A DNA stretch of 46,045 nt from Prevotella sp. CAG:1320. GTDB taxonomy: Bacteria; Bacteroidota; Bacteroidia; Bacteroidales; Bacteroidaceae. A program made the position numbers and the translations under genes. Positions 7,938 to 15,614 of this stretch are shown one piece after another. Positions within the stretch are counted from its first letter, which is position 1. Each line of letters begins with the position of its first letter. The stretch spans positions 17,012-63,056 of the forward strand of contig FR882125.1 in the NCBI GenBank assembly GCA_000435635.1, given 5' to 3'. The notes below the pieces were generated by a model that saw only the letters and a list, made by a program, of their open reading frames with translations, was not told the origin of the DNA and made no database searches.

Positions 7938-9662
7938 ATGATAAAAAGAATGACGCGTGACAAACGTTTCTGGCAGTTGGCGGGAATCGTGTTCCTGTTC
8001 CTGTTCCTCTTTTTGGGAGAGGCCTATTTCAATACCAAAGGAGAACCGCGGGAAGCCGGTGTGGCTCTGTCTATCTTGCAACAAGACAACTGGATATTGC
8101 CCGTCAACAACGGGGTGGATATTCCTTATAAGCCCCTTTTCTTGCATTGGTGCATTGCTTTGCTCTCCCTGCTGACAGGTGGGGTAACAGAATATACGGC
8201 CCGCTTCCCTTCTGCGCTTGCCTTGGCCGTGATGGTGCTGGCCGGTTACGTGTTTTTCTCTCGCCGCAGGGGAAGCCAAGTGGCTTTTGTGGCGGCCTTG
8301 TTGACCCTGACTAGCTTTGAGTTGCATCGCGCGGGAACCAATTGCCGTGTGGACATGATGCTTACCGCATTGGTAGTCATTTCCCTTTACCTGCTTTATC
8401 GCTGGGTGGAGCGCGGCATGAGAGGCCTACCTTGGTGGGCCGTCTTGTGCATGAGCGCGGCCTTTCTCACCAAAGGCCCTGTCGGCGTGCTCTTGCCCTG
8501 CTTGGTAACAGGTATATTCCTCCTGTGCAGGGGACATGATTTCCGCAAGGTGTTGTCCCGTTTTCTCTTGGTGGGCTTGGTGTCGTGCGTGGTGCCCCTC
8601 TTGTGGTATGTCGCCGCCTATCGCCAGGGCGGAAGCTATTTCTTGCAGCTTGTCATGGAAGAGAACCTGTTGCGCTTTTTGGGCAAGATGTCTTATGCCT
8701 CCCATCACAACCCCGCATACTATAATGTATTGACGGTTTTGGCGGGTTTCTTGCCTTATACGCTCTTGGTGCTTATCTCTCTCTTTTGGATACGTCCTCG
8801 TCGGGGATTGTTGTCATCTGGATGGTGGGAACGCTTCAAGCGCTATTTCCGTGAAATGGACGATGTCCGTTTGTTTTCACTTCTGAGCATTGTCGTGATA
8901 TTTGTATTCTACTGCATTCCGAAAAGCAAACGCAGTGTCTACCTGATGCCCATTTATCCTTTTATCGCATATTTCCTGGCGGAGTATGTCATTTATTTGT
9001 GGAGGCATAAACCCACCGCTTTGCGTGTTTATGGCACGATTCTTTCATCGCTTTCCTTGCTGACGCTTGCGGCTTTTATCGTAGTTCGTATGGGAATGAT
9101 ACCGGAGACAGTCTTTACAGGTAAGCATGCCGCGCAGAACCAGGCTTTTCTTCATGCCTTGGAAACTGTTCCCATTCTAGGGGTAGGCGTATTGCTGCTG
9201 GCCTTCATGTTGTTTGCGGCGGTTTTCTTTTTATCGCTTCGGGGAAATGCCAGATTCCAGCGGTGGGGTCTTCACGCAATCTTCGCGATTGTGTTTTCTA
9301 TCTTTATGGTCCAAGATGGATATTTGGGACCAGCTGTTCTTAACGTGAAGTCAGATAAGCCCTATGCTGAGCGCATCGCGCGGATTGTGCCCGCAGGGAA
9401 AGTCTACTCTACTCATACCGCGGAACTTGAAGGCGATCCAGTCCGTCCTTTTAGCGTAAATTTCTATTTGGGAGACCGCGTGGAGCCATTTGACAAGACG
9501 AGACCCGCCCAGGGCTACCTCTTGGCCTGCGATGAAGATGCCAGGGGTTTTCTTCAGGAACATCCTGGCTATAGCCTCGAGCTTGTTTATGATAGCGGAC
9601 ACAGAAGCTGTGACGACCGCAAGGTCATACAGCTTTATCGTTTCCAACGGCGTATGCCTTAA
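7938..9662 (+). CDS. GT39/ArnT-like membrane glycosyltransferase
   Basis: A 574-residue polytopic membrane protein of the PMT/ArnT type (GT-C fold). These enzymes take a sugar from a polyprenyl-phosphate donor and add it to lipid A, glycan or protein on the outer face of the inner membrane. After one N-terminal helix comes the first-loop acidic motif region (GEAYFNTKGEPREAG), followed by about ten more hydrophobic segments, LTKGPVGVLLP among them, and a soluble C-terminal domain of about 130 residues. The acceptor is unknown. The GT2 gene 28 bp downstream is a plausible source of its lipid-linked donor. The ATG at 7950 is an alternative start. Confidence 0.82.
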   Translation: MIKRMTRDKRFWQLAGIVFLFLFLFLGEAYFNTKGEPREAGVALSILQQDNWILPVNNGVDIPYKPLFLHWCIALLSLLTGGVTEYTARFPSALALAVMVLAGYVFFSRRRGSQVAFVAALLTLTSFELHRAGTNCRVDMMLTALVVISLYLLYRWVERGMRGLPWWAVLCMSAAFLTKGPVGVLLPCLVTGIFLLCRGHDFRKVLSRFLLVGLVSCVVPLLWYVAAYRQGGSYFLQLVMEENLLRFLGKMSYASHHNPAYYNVLTVLAGFLPYTLLVLISLFWIRPRRGLLSSGWWERFKRYFREMDDVRLFSLLSIVVIFVFYCIPKSKRSVYLMPIYPFIAYFLAEYVIYLWRHKPTALRVYGTILSSLSLLTLAAFIVVRMGMIPETVFTGKHAAQNQAFLHALETVPILGVGVLLLAFMLFAAVFFLSLRGNARFQRWGLHAIFAIVFSIFMVQDGYLGPAVLNVKSDKPYAERIARIVPAGKVYSTHTAELEGDPVRPFSVNFYLGDRVEPFDKTRPAQGYLLACDEDARGFLQEHPGYSLELVYDSGHRSCDDRKVIQLYRFQRRMP

Positions 9663-9690
9663 ATTTCAAACCTTTAACAAGAAAGCCACC

Positions 9691-10665
9691 ATGAAGAGGT
9701 TAGCTATTATAGTTCCCTGCTACAACGAGCAGGAAGTGTTAGTCAATACCACTGGCCAGCTTATCGCCGCGCTTGAGCGGTTGCGAAACGAGAAGATGAT
9801 AGAAGAGGGAAGGATAGTGTATGTAGATGACGGCAGCCGTGACCGCACTTGGGAGTTGATAGAGGAACAGGCAATTGCCTCCCCCTTGGTCATGGGTATC
9901 AAGCTAGCTCATAACGCAGGCCACCAACATGCCCTTTGGGCAGGCATGGAGCGTTCTGTGGCTTGGGCAGACGCCATGATTACGATAGACGCAGACCTTC
10001 AAGATGACGTTTCGGCCATTTTCCAGATGGTGCAACTTTTCGATAAGGGCATTGATATCGTGTTTGGTGTTAGAAAGGCTCGAGAGGTGGACACGTTCTT
10101 TAAGCGGGCAACAGCGCAGGGGTTTTATAGGTTGTTCCAGAAAATGGGTGGCGAGGTGGTTTACAACCATGCGGATTTCCGCTTGATGAGTAAGCGGGCG
10201 ACCCGTTCCTTGCTGCTTTACCCTGAGCGTAATCTTTTCTTGCGTGGCCTGGTTTGCACGCTCGGTTATCCCGTGGCCAATGTATATTACGATCGCAAGC
10301 CGCGCCTCATGGGAAAGTCGAAATACCCGCTTCGCAAGATGCTCTCCTTTGCCATTGAGGGTATCACCTCGTTCTCCATTCGCCCTCTTCTTTTCATTAG
10401 CTATATAGGATTGTTTTGTATCGTAGTGTCAATTTTGGCGATTGTCTACGGCCTGTTCTCCTACACGAGTGGCCGCTCAATCCCAGGATGGGCTTCGCTC
10501 ATGGTTTCCATGTGGTTTATTGGAGGTGCTATTTTATTGGCATGCGGCGTTATAGGCGAGTATGTCGGTAAGATATATATAGAGGTGAAGCGGCGTCCGC
10601 GTTATCTCGTGGAACGGGAAACGGGCAGTACGCCAAGCTCGGGGGAGATTGTCGAGAATCGTTGA
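9691..10665 (+). CDS. GT2 polyprenyl-phosphate glycosyltransferase (GtrB/DPM-like)
   Basis: A 324-residue GT-A enzyme that probably moves a sugar from a nucleotide donor onto undecaprenyl phosphate on the cytoplasmic side. Visible motifs are IIVPCYNEQEVL at the N-terminus, the nucleotide-binding VDDGSRD, the metal-binding TIDADLQDD, and the family segment NHADFRLMSKRA. Two transmembrane helices follow near 230-250 and 265-290, as in GtrB/ArnC-type enzymes. The frame is open back to 9490 inside the GT39 gene, but the family starts at MKRLAIIVPCYNE (ATG 9691). Its tight spacing with GT39 supports a donor-synthase and donor-user pair. Confidence 0.88.
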   Translation: MKRLAIIVPCYNEQEVLVNTTGQLIAALERLRNEKMIEEGRIVYVDDGSRDRTWELIEEQAIASPLVMGIKLAHNAGHQHALWAGMERSVAWADAMITIDADLQDDVSAIFQMVQLFDKGIDIVFGVRKAREVDTFFKRATAQGFYRLFQKMGGEVVYNHADFRLMSKRATRSLLLYPERNLFLRGLVCTLGYPVANVYYDRKPRLMGKSKYPLRKMLSFAIEGITSFSIRPLLFISYIGLFCIVVSILAIVYGLFSYTSGRSIPGWASLMVSMWFIGGAILLACGVIGEYVGKIYIEVKRRPRYLVERETGSTPSSGEIVENR

Positions 10666-10747
10666 GAAAGAATGCCGCCTAAACTGTCATGGTTATTATG
10701 GATAGTAGAGGAATGATGCCCATATGATAAAGGCACGCGTGGAAAGA

Positions 10748-10780
10748 GAAAACCGGCTTGCGGAAAATCACGCAAGCCGG
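10748..10780 (-). terminator. terminator hairpin between convergent genes
   Basis: A perfect 10-bp stem, CCGGCTTGCG (10753-10762) with CGCAAGCCGG (10771-10780), and an 8-nt loop. The T-rich tail (GGTTTTCTC) is on the minus strand, so it mainly ends the lipoprotein gene; the plus-strand hairpin may also end the GT39-GT2 transcript. Confidence 0.75.
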
Positions 10781-10812
10781 CTGAGATGGGATTAATATGT
10801 ATGGACTAGGTG

Positions 10813-11988
10813 TTATTTTACCCAACTCCCGCTAAGCCAAGTGTATTGTGCCTTGATGTCATCGAGGCTGAGGCTCAAGTTGGAGTCTACGCTGTTGCCC
10901 TCGCTTGCGAGGAAACTGTCATTGTTCCAGATATTCTTCTCGCTATTGACGGTGCCGCTGATAGTGGTGTTCTTGATGCTGGAATCTCCGTTTTTCAAGA
11001 GGTTCTCGGTTTGCTCGCTCTCTACCACAAGAATCTTGCCCTTGTTGCAGAATACGGCATTGTTGATGTTCACTCCAGTGCCGCGGCGGAGACGCACGCC
11101 CTCTGTGTCAGAACCATTGCCCACGAGGATAAGGTTTGTCAGCGTGGGATTTGACATTGGAGTTGCGTTATAGTTGTTCTCGTTGTTGTCGGCCTCGATC
11201 AGGCAGTCGCAGGCATAACCTATCTCGTCCTCGGGAGCTTGGTAGGCTACGAGATTTGTGGCGGTACCGTTCCAGCCCTCTGTCCAGTCGAAGGAGTCAT
11301 CGCTGTTGTTGATAGATACCAGGTAAGAGGCGTTTACGGAACCTCCGAACCATTCAAATCCGTCGTCGGATCCCATGTATGCCTCGCAGTGGTCAATGGT
11401 CGTTCCGCTACCTACGCCATAAAAGGTGAAGCCATTGGCTTCGGTCTCCTCGTTGATGGTATAACCTCCATACTCTACACGGACGTAACGCAGGATGCCG
11501 GAATTGTCGTCCTCGATGTCGCCGCCATAAGTGGCATTGCCAATCTCAGAGCTGCCCACCTTGCCTTCGGCGTTGGTGTGGGCACGTCCGCAGATGTGGA
11601 TACCGCCCCATGCACCTGGCTCCTTTAGCTCAGCGGTCATCACGATGGGGTTCTCCGCCGTGCCTTGTGCGTTGATTTTTCCGCCTTGCTCTATGAGGAT
11701 GTAGTCTATTATCTGGTCATCAATGGCCTCGATGGTCACGCCTGGTTCTATGGTGAGTGTCGCGCCATCCTTGACGGTGTATTGTCCAGAGAGCTTATAA
11801 GTTTTTCCACTTTCCAGGGTCACGTCTTCAGTGATAACGCCTTGAAGGGTTTCTGGCGTATCCGAGGATGGAGGCATAGGGCCAGGATTGTTGTCATCGT
11901 CGCTGCCACAAGCCGTGAGGAGTGACAAACCCGCTACGAAGGCCATTGAAAGCCAATAATTTCTCATTGTTCTCATGTTCTTTTTCAT
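10813..11988 (-). CDS. surface-type lipoprotein with right-handed parallel beta-helix
   Basis: A 391-residue lipoprotein. The signal peptide ends LLTACGSDDDNN: a lipobox cysteine followed by S-D-D-D, which fits the Bacteroidetes lipoprotein export signal for surface display. The body has beta-helix features: TIEPGVTIEAIDDQ early, then repeated turns. Two rungs 22 residues apart carry near-identical acidic-aromatic motifs, SDDGFEWFGG and SDDSFDWTEG, which could form a ligand or metal site. It lies 51 bp after the TonB-dependent receptor on the same strand, so it probably acts with it in capturing an unknown substrate. No SusD-like TPR fold is seen. I do not know a demonstrated function for this family. 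Confidence 0.75.
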   Translation of the reverse strand: MKKNMRTMRNYWLSMAFVAGLSLLTACGSDDDNNPGPMPPSSDTPETLQGVITEDVTLESGKTYKLSGQYTVKDGATLTIEPGVTIEAIDDQIIDYILIEQGGKINAQGTAENPIVMTAELKEPGAWGGIHICGRAHTNAEGKVGSSEIGNATYGGDIEDDNSGILRYVRVEYGGYTINEETEANGFTFYGVGSGTTIDHCEAYMGSDDGFEWFGGSVNASYLVSINNSDDSFDWTEGWNGTATNLVAYQAPEDEIGYACDCLIEADNNENNYNATPMSNPTLTNLILVGNGSDTEGVRLRRGTGVNINNAVFCNKGKILVVESEQTENLLKNGDSSIKNTTISGTVNSEKNIWNNDSFLASEGNSVDSNLSLSLDDIKAQYTWLSGSWVK

Positions 11989-12039
11989 CGTTTAAATGGA
12001 TTGATTGAATAATGAAACTAAAATTATGATGTTGTCTGT

Positions 12040-14763
12040 TTATAGTCTATAGGATATGCCTAGCTCTATGCGGCTGCCTTCTTTGTAACGCTCCACCTCT
12101 ATAGTCTCGCCGGTGCTAGGCACGTCTTGCTTGAAGATGACTGGCCTGTTGAGCAGGTCTTCCACCCGCAAGCTGGCTGTCAGGTGCTTGTTGAAAGCAT
12201 AGCTGGCCACGAAGTTCATCGTGTGAACGGTCTGTTGCTTGATATCTCCCAGTTGGCTTACGCCCACGGCGTGGATGCGACGGCCTTGCAGGTTGTAGAG
12301 CAACGCGAGGGAGAGCTGCCTGTCTTCGCCAAAACGCGGATTATAGGTGAGGTCTGCATTCATCAAGATAGGGGAAGCTCCTTGCAGTGAACGCTTGTCG
12401 TTGGTGTAGGCTCCACCCTCGGGCAGCTTCACGTTGGTGTACATATAGGAGAAGTTGGCGCCTAAGCGGAGGTTTCTTACCAGTTCCTTTCGCATCTCGG
12501 CTTCTATACCAGCCGCCATTCCTTGGTCCGCGTTTTGGAATGAGTGCACTGTCGCGCCGCTTTGCAACATCTGGATGCGTTCGATGGGCTTGTCCAAGTG
12601 TTTGTAGTAAGCGGTGATGGAGAACATGTCGCCATTTTTCCAGAAACGTTCATATCTGAGGTCGAGGTTGTAATTATATCCGTTTGCCAACTCGGCGTTA
12701 CCCCTGATGAGTTCCGCCCCATAGGATTCCTGGTAGAGGAAGGGTGCCATCTCTATGAACGAGGGACGGGTGATGGTGCGCGAGAGTGACAGCCTAAGGT
12801 TGTCCTGTCCGTTGAAGGTGTACTTCACGTTTATGGTGGGGAAGATGTCGTGCCTATTTAGGTCACGGCGGTTTTGGTAGAGTTCCTGCCCCTCGATGGC
12901 GTACCTTACCCACTGCCTTGCGTATTCGTATCGTAATCCTAAGTTAATCAGCAGCGATGGGGTGGGATAGAAATCCGTCTGGGCATAGCCCGCGATGATA
13001 TCCATGCCAGCCTTGTAGGCATCGTGGGTGAGTATGCGCTGATTGATCTTGAGAGTGCCATTGGCCAAGTTGTCTTGGTTCAGGTAATCGCTCGTGTTAT
13101 AGATGTCTGTGATAGTGGGGTTGAGCTGGTTGAGATTGTAGTAGTATCTCTTGGCACTGTAGTCACGGTTCTTGTCCTTGTAATTCAATCCCATCATTAT
13201 ATGGTTTTGCTCGTCCCATTTGTATTTCAGGGCTGCGCTGCCAACCCATTCTTCCTCATCCAAATTGCCGAAATAACGCATGGTTTCTTGGCGGTTGAGC
13301 TTGAAGAGGGAGAGAGTGCCGTCCTCGTTTTTGCTGAACATCACCTGGCGGCGGTCAGGTTCCTCGCTGCTGGTCTTGCCGTAGGAGCCTCCCCAGGTCA
13401 GTTCCCATTGCTTGCCGAAGTAGTGGAGTCCGCTGAGCTGATGATTTTGCAGAGTGTAGATATGGGTGATGTCATTGCTGCCAATCAATTCGTGCCCCTC
13501 GTTGTCTACGCCTTCCCTGCGCTGATAGCTGTCATTGGCGTTGCGGGCGAAGAAGAAAGAGTAGCCAACGCGGTCGTTTTCGCGAAGAGTCATGCTCAGC
13601 GAAGCCAAGGCGGCCATGTTCAGCGAGCTGGTATACTCATCGTAATTGAAGTCGCTTTGCGTATTGCCGCTGGCTTCCATGGTTTTATAGAAAGCGTCCT
13701 CTATGATGGTTGTCCCATTGCTCAGGCTCACTGATGCCAGCGCGCTGAGGGTTTGCTTTCCTATCTTGAAGTTCTTGCCGAAGCTGATGTTTCCGCCGAA
13801 CTCGGGCAAGGCGGTGCTTTTCTTCACGTCGAAAGTGGTGTTGAATATGTTGTGGGTTTTCACGTACTCGTTGAAGTCTGTCGTGTTCATGCCCAGCACG
13901 CTCTTGTCCATCGAAGGTGTCTTGAAAAGCGAACCGTCCCTGTCCATTTGGTAGAAATCCTGCCCTAAGGCGTTGAAACGGCTCCCCACGTTGAAGTTTA
14001 CGTTAAAGAAGTCATCCATCACGTTCTCTTTGGTATTGATGTCTATGTGCGCGCCACTATAGTCGGCGAAGACGCTGGCGTCATATACCTTGCTTACCGT
14101 GATGTTCTGTATGGTGCTGGAGGGGAAGAGATCCAGGGGAATCAACTTGTTGTCAGGGTTTGGCGAGGCGATGGGCAGGCCGTTCAAGGTTGTTGTGCTG
14201 TATCTGTCGCCCAGTCCGCGGACTATCAGCTGCCCGGCGTCGGCAATGGAGATGCCTGTTATTTTTTTTACGCCTTCTTCCACGTTGCCTATTCCTTTCA
14301 CGCTCATTTCCTTGGCGCCCAGGTTTTCTATGGCGATAGAGGAATTTTGCCTTTCCATTTGCAATACCCGCTCGTTCTCCATGTTCTTGCGCGCGGTGAC
14401 GGTGACACCTTCCAGCGAGATGTCGGATTGCTTCAACTTTATGTTGAGTGTAGTCTCCTTGTCACCGGAAACGCTCACGCTTTTGATGGTTTGATTCTCA
14501 TACGATACATAAGAAGCCACGATATTATAGCTTCCCGGCTTAAGTCCCGCTATGCGGAAATGTCCGTCGATGTCGGTTACGGCACCTGTCGTTGAGCCTT
14601 CTATCATTACGGAAGCCCCTATCAATGGCTCATTGAGCCTTGTGTCCGTGACTTTGCCCGTGATAGTACCTGTTTGGGCCAATGCGGGCAAACACAGGAC
14701 GTTCAATAAGAACAGCAATGCGCTAAGATGCCAATGCCTGTTGGTTTGTCTCGTTTTTCTCAT
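12040..14763 (-). CDS. TonB-dependent outer-membrane receptor with carboxypeptidase-regulatory domain
   Basis: A 907-residue TonB-dependent receptor. A signal peptide ends near LCLPALAQ. A CarboxypepD_reg-like domain follows at about 32-110 (TGTITGKVTDTRLNEPLIGA). The plug lies at about 125-230, with LIVRGLGDRYSTTTLNGLPI and a VFADYSGAHIDINTKE segment. A 22-strand barrel fills the rest and ends in ISYRL. It would take up a ligand across the outer membrane using TonB-ExbBD energy. It lacks the SusC pattern and has no SusD partner, so glycan uptake is not implied. The partner gene is the downstream beta-helix lipoprotein. The substrate is unknown. Confidence 0.9.
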   Translation of the reverse strand: MRKTRQTNRHWHLSALLFLLNVLCLPALAQTGTITGKVTDTRLNEPLIGASVMIEGSTTGAVTDIDGHFRIAGLKPGSYNIVASYVSYENQTIKSVSVSGDKETTLNIKLKQSDISLEGVTVTARKNMENERVLQMERQNSSIAIENLGAKEMSVKGIGNVEEGVKKITGISIADAGQLIVRGLGDRYSTTTLNGLPIASPNPDNKLIPLDLFPSSTIQNITVSKVYDASVFADYSGAHIDINTKENVMDDFFNVNFNVGSRFNALGQDFYQMDRDGSLFKTPSMDKSVLGMNTTDFNEYVKTHNIFNTTFDVKKSTALPEFGGNISFGKNFKIGKQTLSALASVSLSNGTTIIEDAFYKTMEASGNTQSDFNYDEYTSSLNMAALASLSMTLRENDRVGYSFFFARNANDSYQRREGVDNEGHELIGSNDITHIYTLQNHQLSGLHYFGKQWELTWGGSYGKTSSEEPDRRQVMFSKNEDGTLSLFKLNRQETMRYFGNLDEEEWVGSAALKYKWDEQNHIMMGLNYKDKNRDYSAKRYYYNLNQLNPTITDIYNTSDYLNQDNLANGTLKINQRILTHDAYKAGMDIIAGYAQTDFYPTPSLLINLGLRYEYARQWVRYAIEGQELYQNRRDLNRHDIFPTINVKYTFNGQDNLRLSLSRTITRPSFIEMAPFLYQESYGAELIRGNAELANGYNYNLDLRYERFWKNGDMFSITAYYKHLDKPIERIQMLQSGATVHSFQNADQGMAAGIEAEMRKELVRNLRLGANFSYMYTNVKLPEGGAYTNDKRSLQGASPILMNADLTYNPRFGEDRQLSLALLYNLQGRRIHAVGVSQLGDIKQQTVHTMNFVASYAFNKHLTASLRVEDLLNRPVIFKQDVPSTGETIEVERYKEGSRIELGISYRL

Positions 14764-14792
14764 CTTTTCTTTTCATCTTGATTTTCTCGCTG

Positions 14793-14800
14793 CAAAAGTA
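14793..14800 (-). promoter_or_regulatory. -7 promoter element for the TonB receptor operon
   Basis: On the minus strand TACTTTTG matches TAnnTTTG perfectly, about 30 bp before the start codon. I see no -33 box at 19-21 bp. Confidence 0.5.
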
Positions 14801-14945
14801 CGCTCTTCTTGTTACAATGGGGTGATAGGGGTATGACAACATCTTGGGAAAACAGTTACGTTTTCCTTACATGTCTCGCGTAAATCCAGGCGGGCAATCT
14901 AGTCAAAGTGTAATGATCTCTGAGTAACGTGAATTCGACGAGAAG

Positions 14946-14975
14946 TTGTAGAGACGCGTTTTCGCGTCTCTACAA
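14946..14975. repeat. perfect inverted repeat with GTAGAGACGCG arms
   Basis: TTGTAGAGACGCG (14946-14958) and CGCGTCTCTACAA (14963-14975) flank a TTTT loop, giving a perfect 13-bp stem. A half copy, CGTCTCTAC, recurs at 15233-15241. No T tail follows. It sits in the 851-bp gap 14764-15614 with no obvious gene to terminate, so a dispersed palindromic repeat is more likely than a terminator. Confidence 0.75.
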
Positions 14976-15086
14976 GCAAGATGGCTGATTATGTGCACAA
15001 GCTGAGACTCGATTTGCGTAAATACACTGTGATTCTTTGATTTGCGCAAGGTAGTTCTCCGCGTTGTTTGTGGAAGAATATCTCTT

Positions 15087-15148
15087 GGGAAAACAACTTA
15101 AATCGCTTACGGAAATAACTTGATTTCATAGGGAAAACAACTTAAATC
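15087..15148. repeat. paired 18-bp direct repeat
   Basis: GGGAAAACAACTTAAATC occurs at 15087-15104 and again at 15131-15148, 44 bp apart (two 22-bp steps). A partial third copy, TCTTGGGAAAACA, is at about 14843. No gene is visible around it. Confidence 0.6.
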
Positions 15149-15318
15149 CAAATTGGGCATTAGTCCGCGTGAAATCAGAAGAGACAGCCGCTGACCTTCA
15201 TGGTCAAAAAATCAATATACTCGGCCACGCCACGTCTCTACGGCTGGGGGCTTAGTGTTGCCGCCTCGCGGTAGTATTCAATACTACTCCTTTTGAAAGT
15301 CAGTACTATTGCAAGCTT

Positions 15319-15396
15319 AGTACCAGCCTACAGAAACTCCAGTACCAGTAAGCTGGTACTGGAGTTTCTGTAGGCTGGTACTGGAAAGGATACTAT
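15319..15396. repeat. GTAC-box palindrome with 22-bp spacing (array B)
   Basis: A perfect 30-bp inverted repeat: arms 15319-15348 and 15353-15382 with a 4-nt TAAG spacer. Within each arm AGTACC/GGTACT boxes are exactly 22 bp apart (centres 15321.5 and 15343.5; 15357.5 and 15379.5), and the two middle boxes are 14 bp apart. A GATACT box follows 12 bp later. The GTAC boxes, the GAAACTCC segment and the box spacings recur in array D at 35.9 kb. Just upstream is another small palindrome, GTAGTATT-C-AATACTAC (15271-15287). The arms are far longer than needed for a terminator, and no T tract follows. Confidence 0.85.
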
Positions 15397-15483
15397 ACTT
15401 CCGGTAACATGAAGCTATATATGTCACGGCATCTCTATAACTTTTCGTCGAACTTACGCTATTTAGGCAGATGGTTTGCCAGG

Positions 15484-15517
15484 CTTAACCCCAAATCTAA
15501 TGACCGATTTGGCTTAA
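15484..15517. repeat. imperfect inverted repeat of a TTAACCCAAATC-type motif
   Basis: CTTAACCCCAAATC and, inverted, GATTTGGCTTAAG face each other around an 8-9 nt spacer. Close relatives of the motif occur at about 25277-25288, 31711-31722 and 35998-36009, always at or beyond gene ends. Confidence 0.5.
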
Positions 15518-15556
15518 GAGATTCCATCAGACAACGGACATGATGGAATTGTACCA

Positions 15557-15590
15557 TAAAAAAAGTGCCCCTTCTTTCGAAGGAGCACCC
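15557..15590 (-). terminator. terminator after the OmpA gene
   Basis: Read on the minus strand, GTGCTCCTTC pairs with GAAGGGGCAC (15565-15588), followed by seven Ts (complement of 15558-15564). It lies about 25 bp beyond the ompA-like stop codon. Confidence 0.85.
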
Positions 15591-15614
15591 TTTTGATAAT
15601 GTTTGAATAAAAAC

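Noticed and set aside
12040..14763. SusC-type glycan receptor
   Set aside because: No SusD partner, no carbohydrate-active enzyme nearby, and plug sequence unlike SusC.
15319..15382. Array B as a simple terminator for a plus-strand transcript
   Set aside because: No T tract, no gene on that strand nearby, and the arms are 30 bp with internal 22-bp periodicity.
14764..15614. tRNA or rRNA gene in the large gaps
   Set aside because: I saw no cloverleaf-like sequence with a conserved T-loop (GTTCGAxTC) in any intergenic region.
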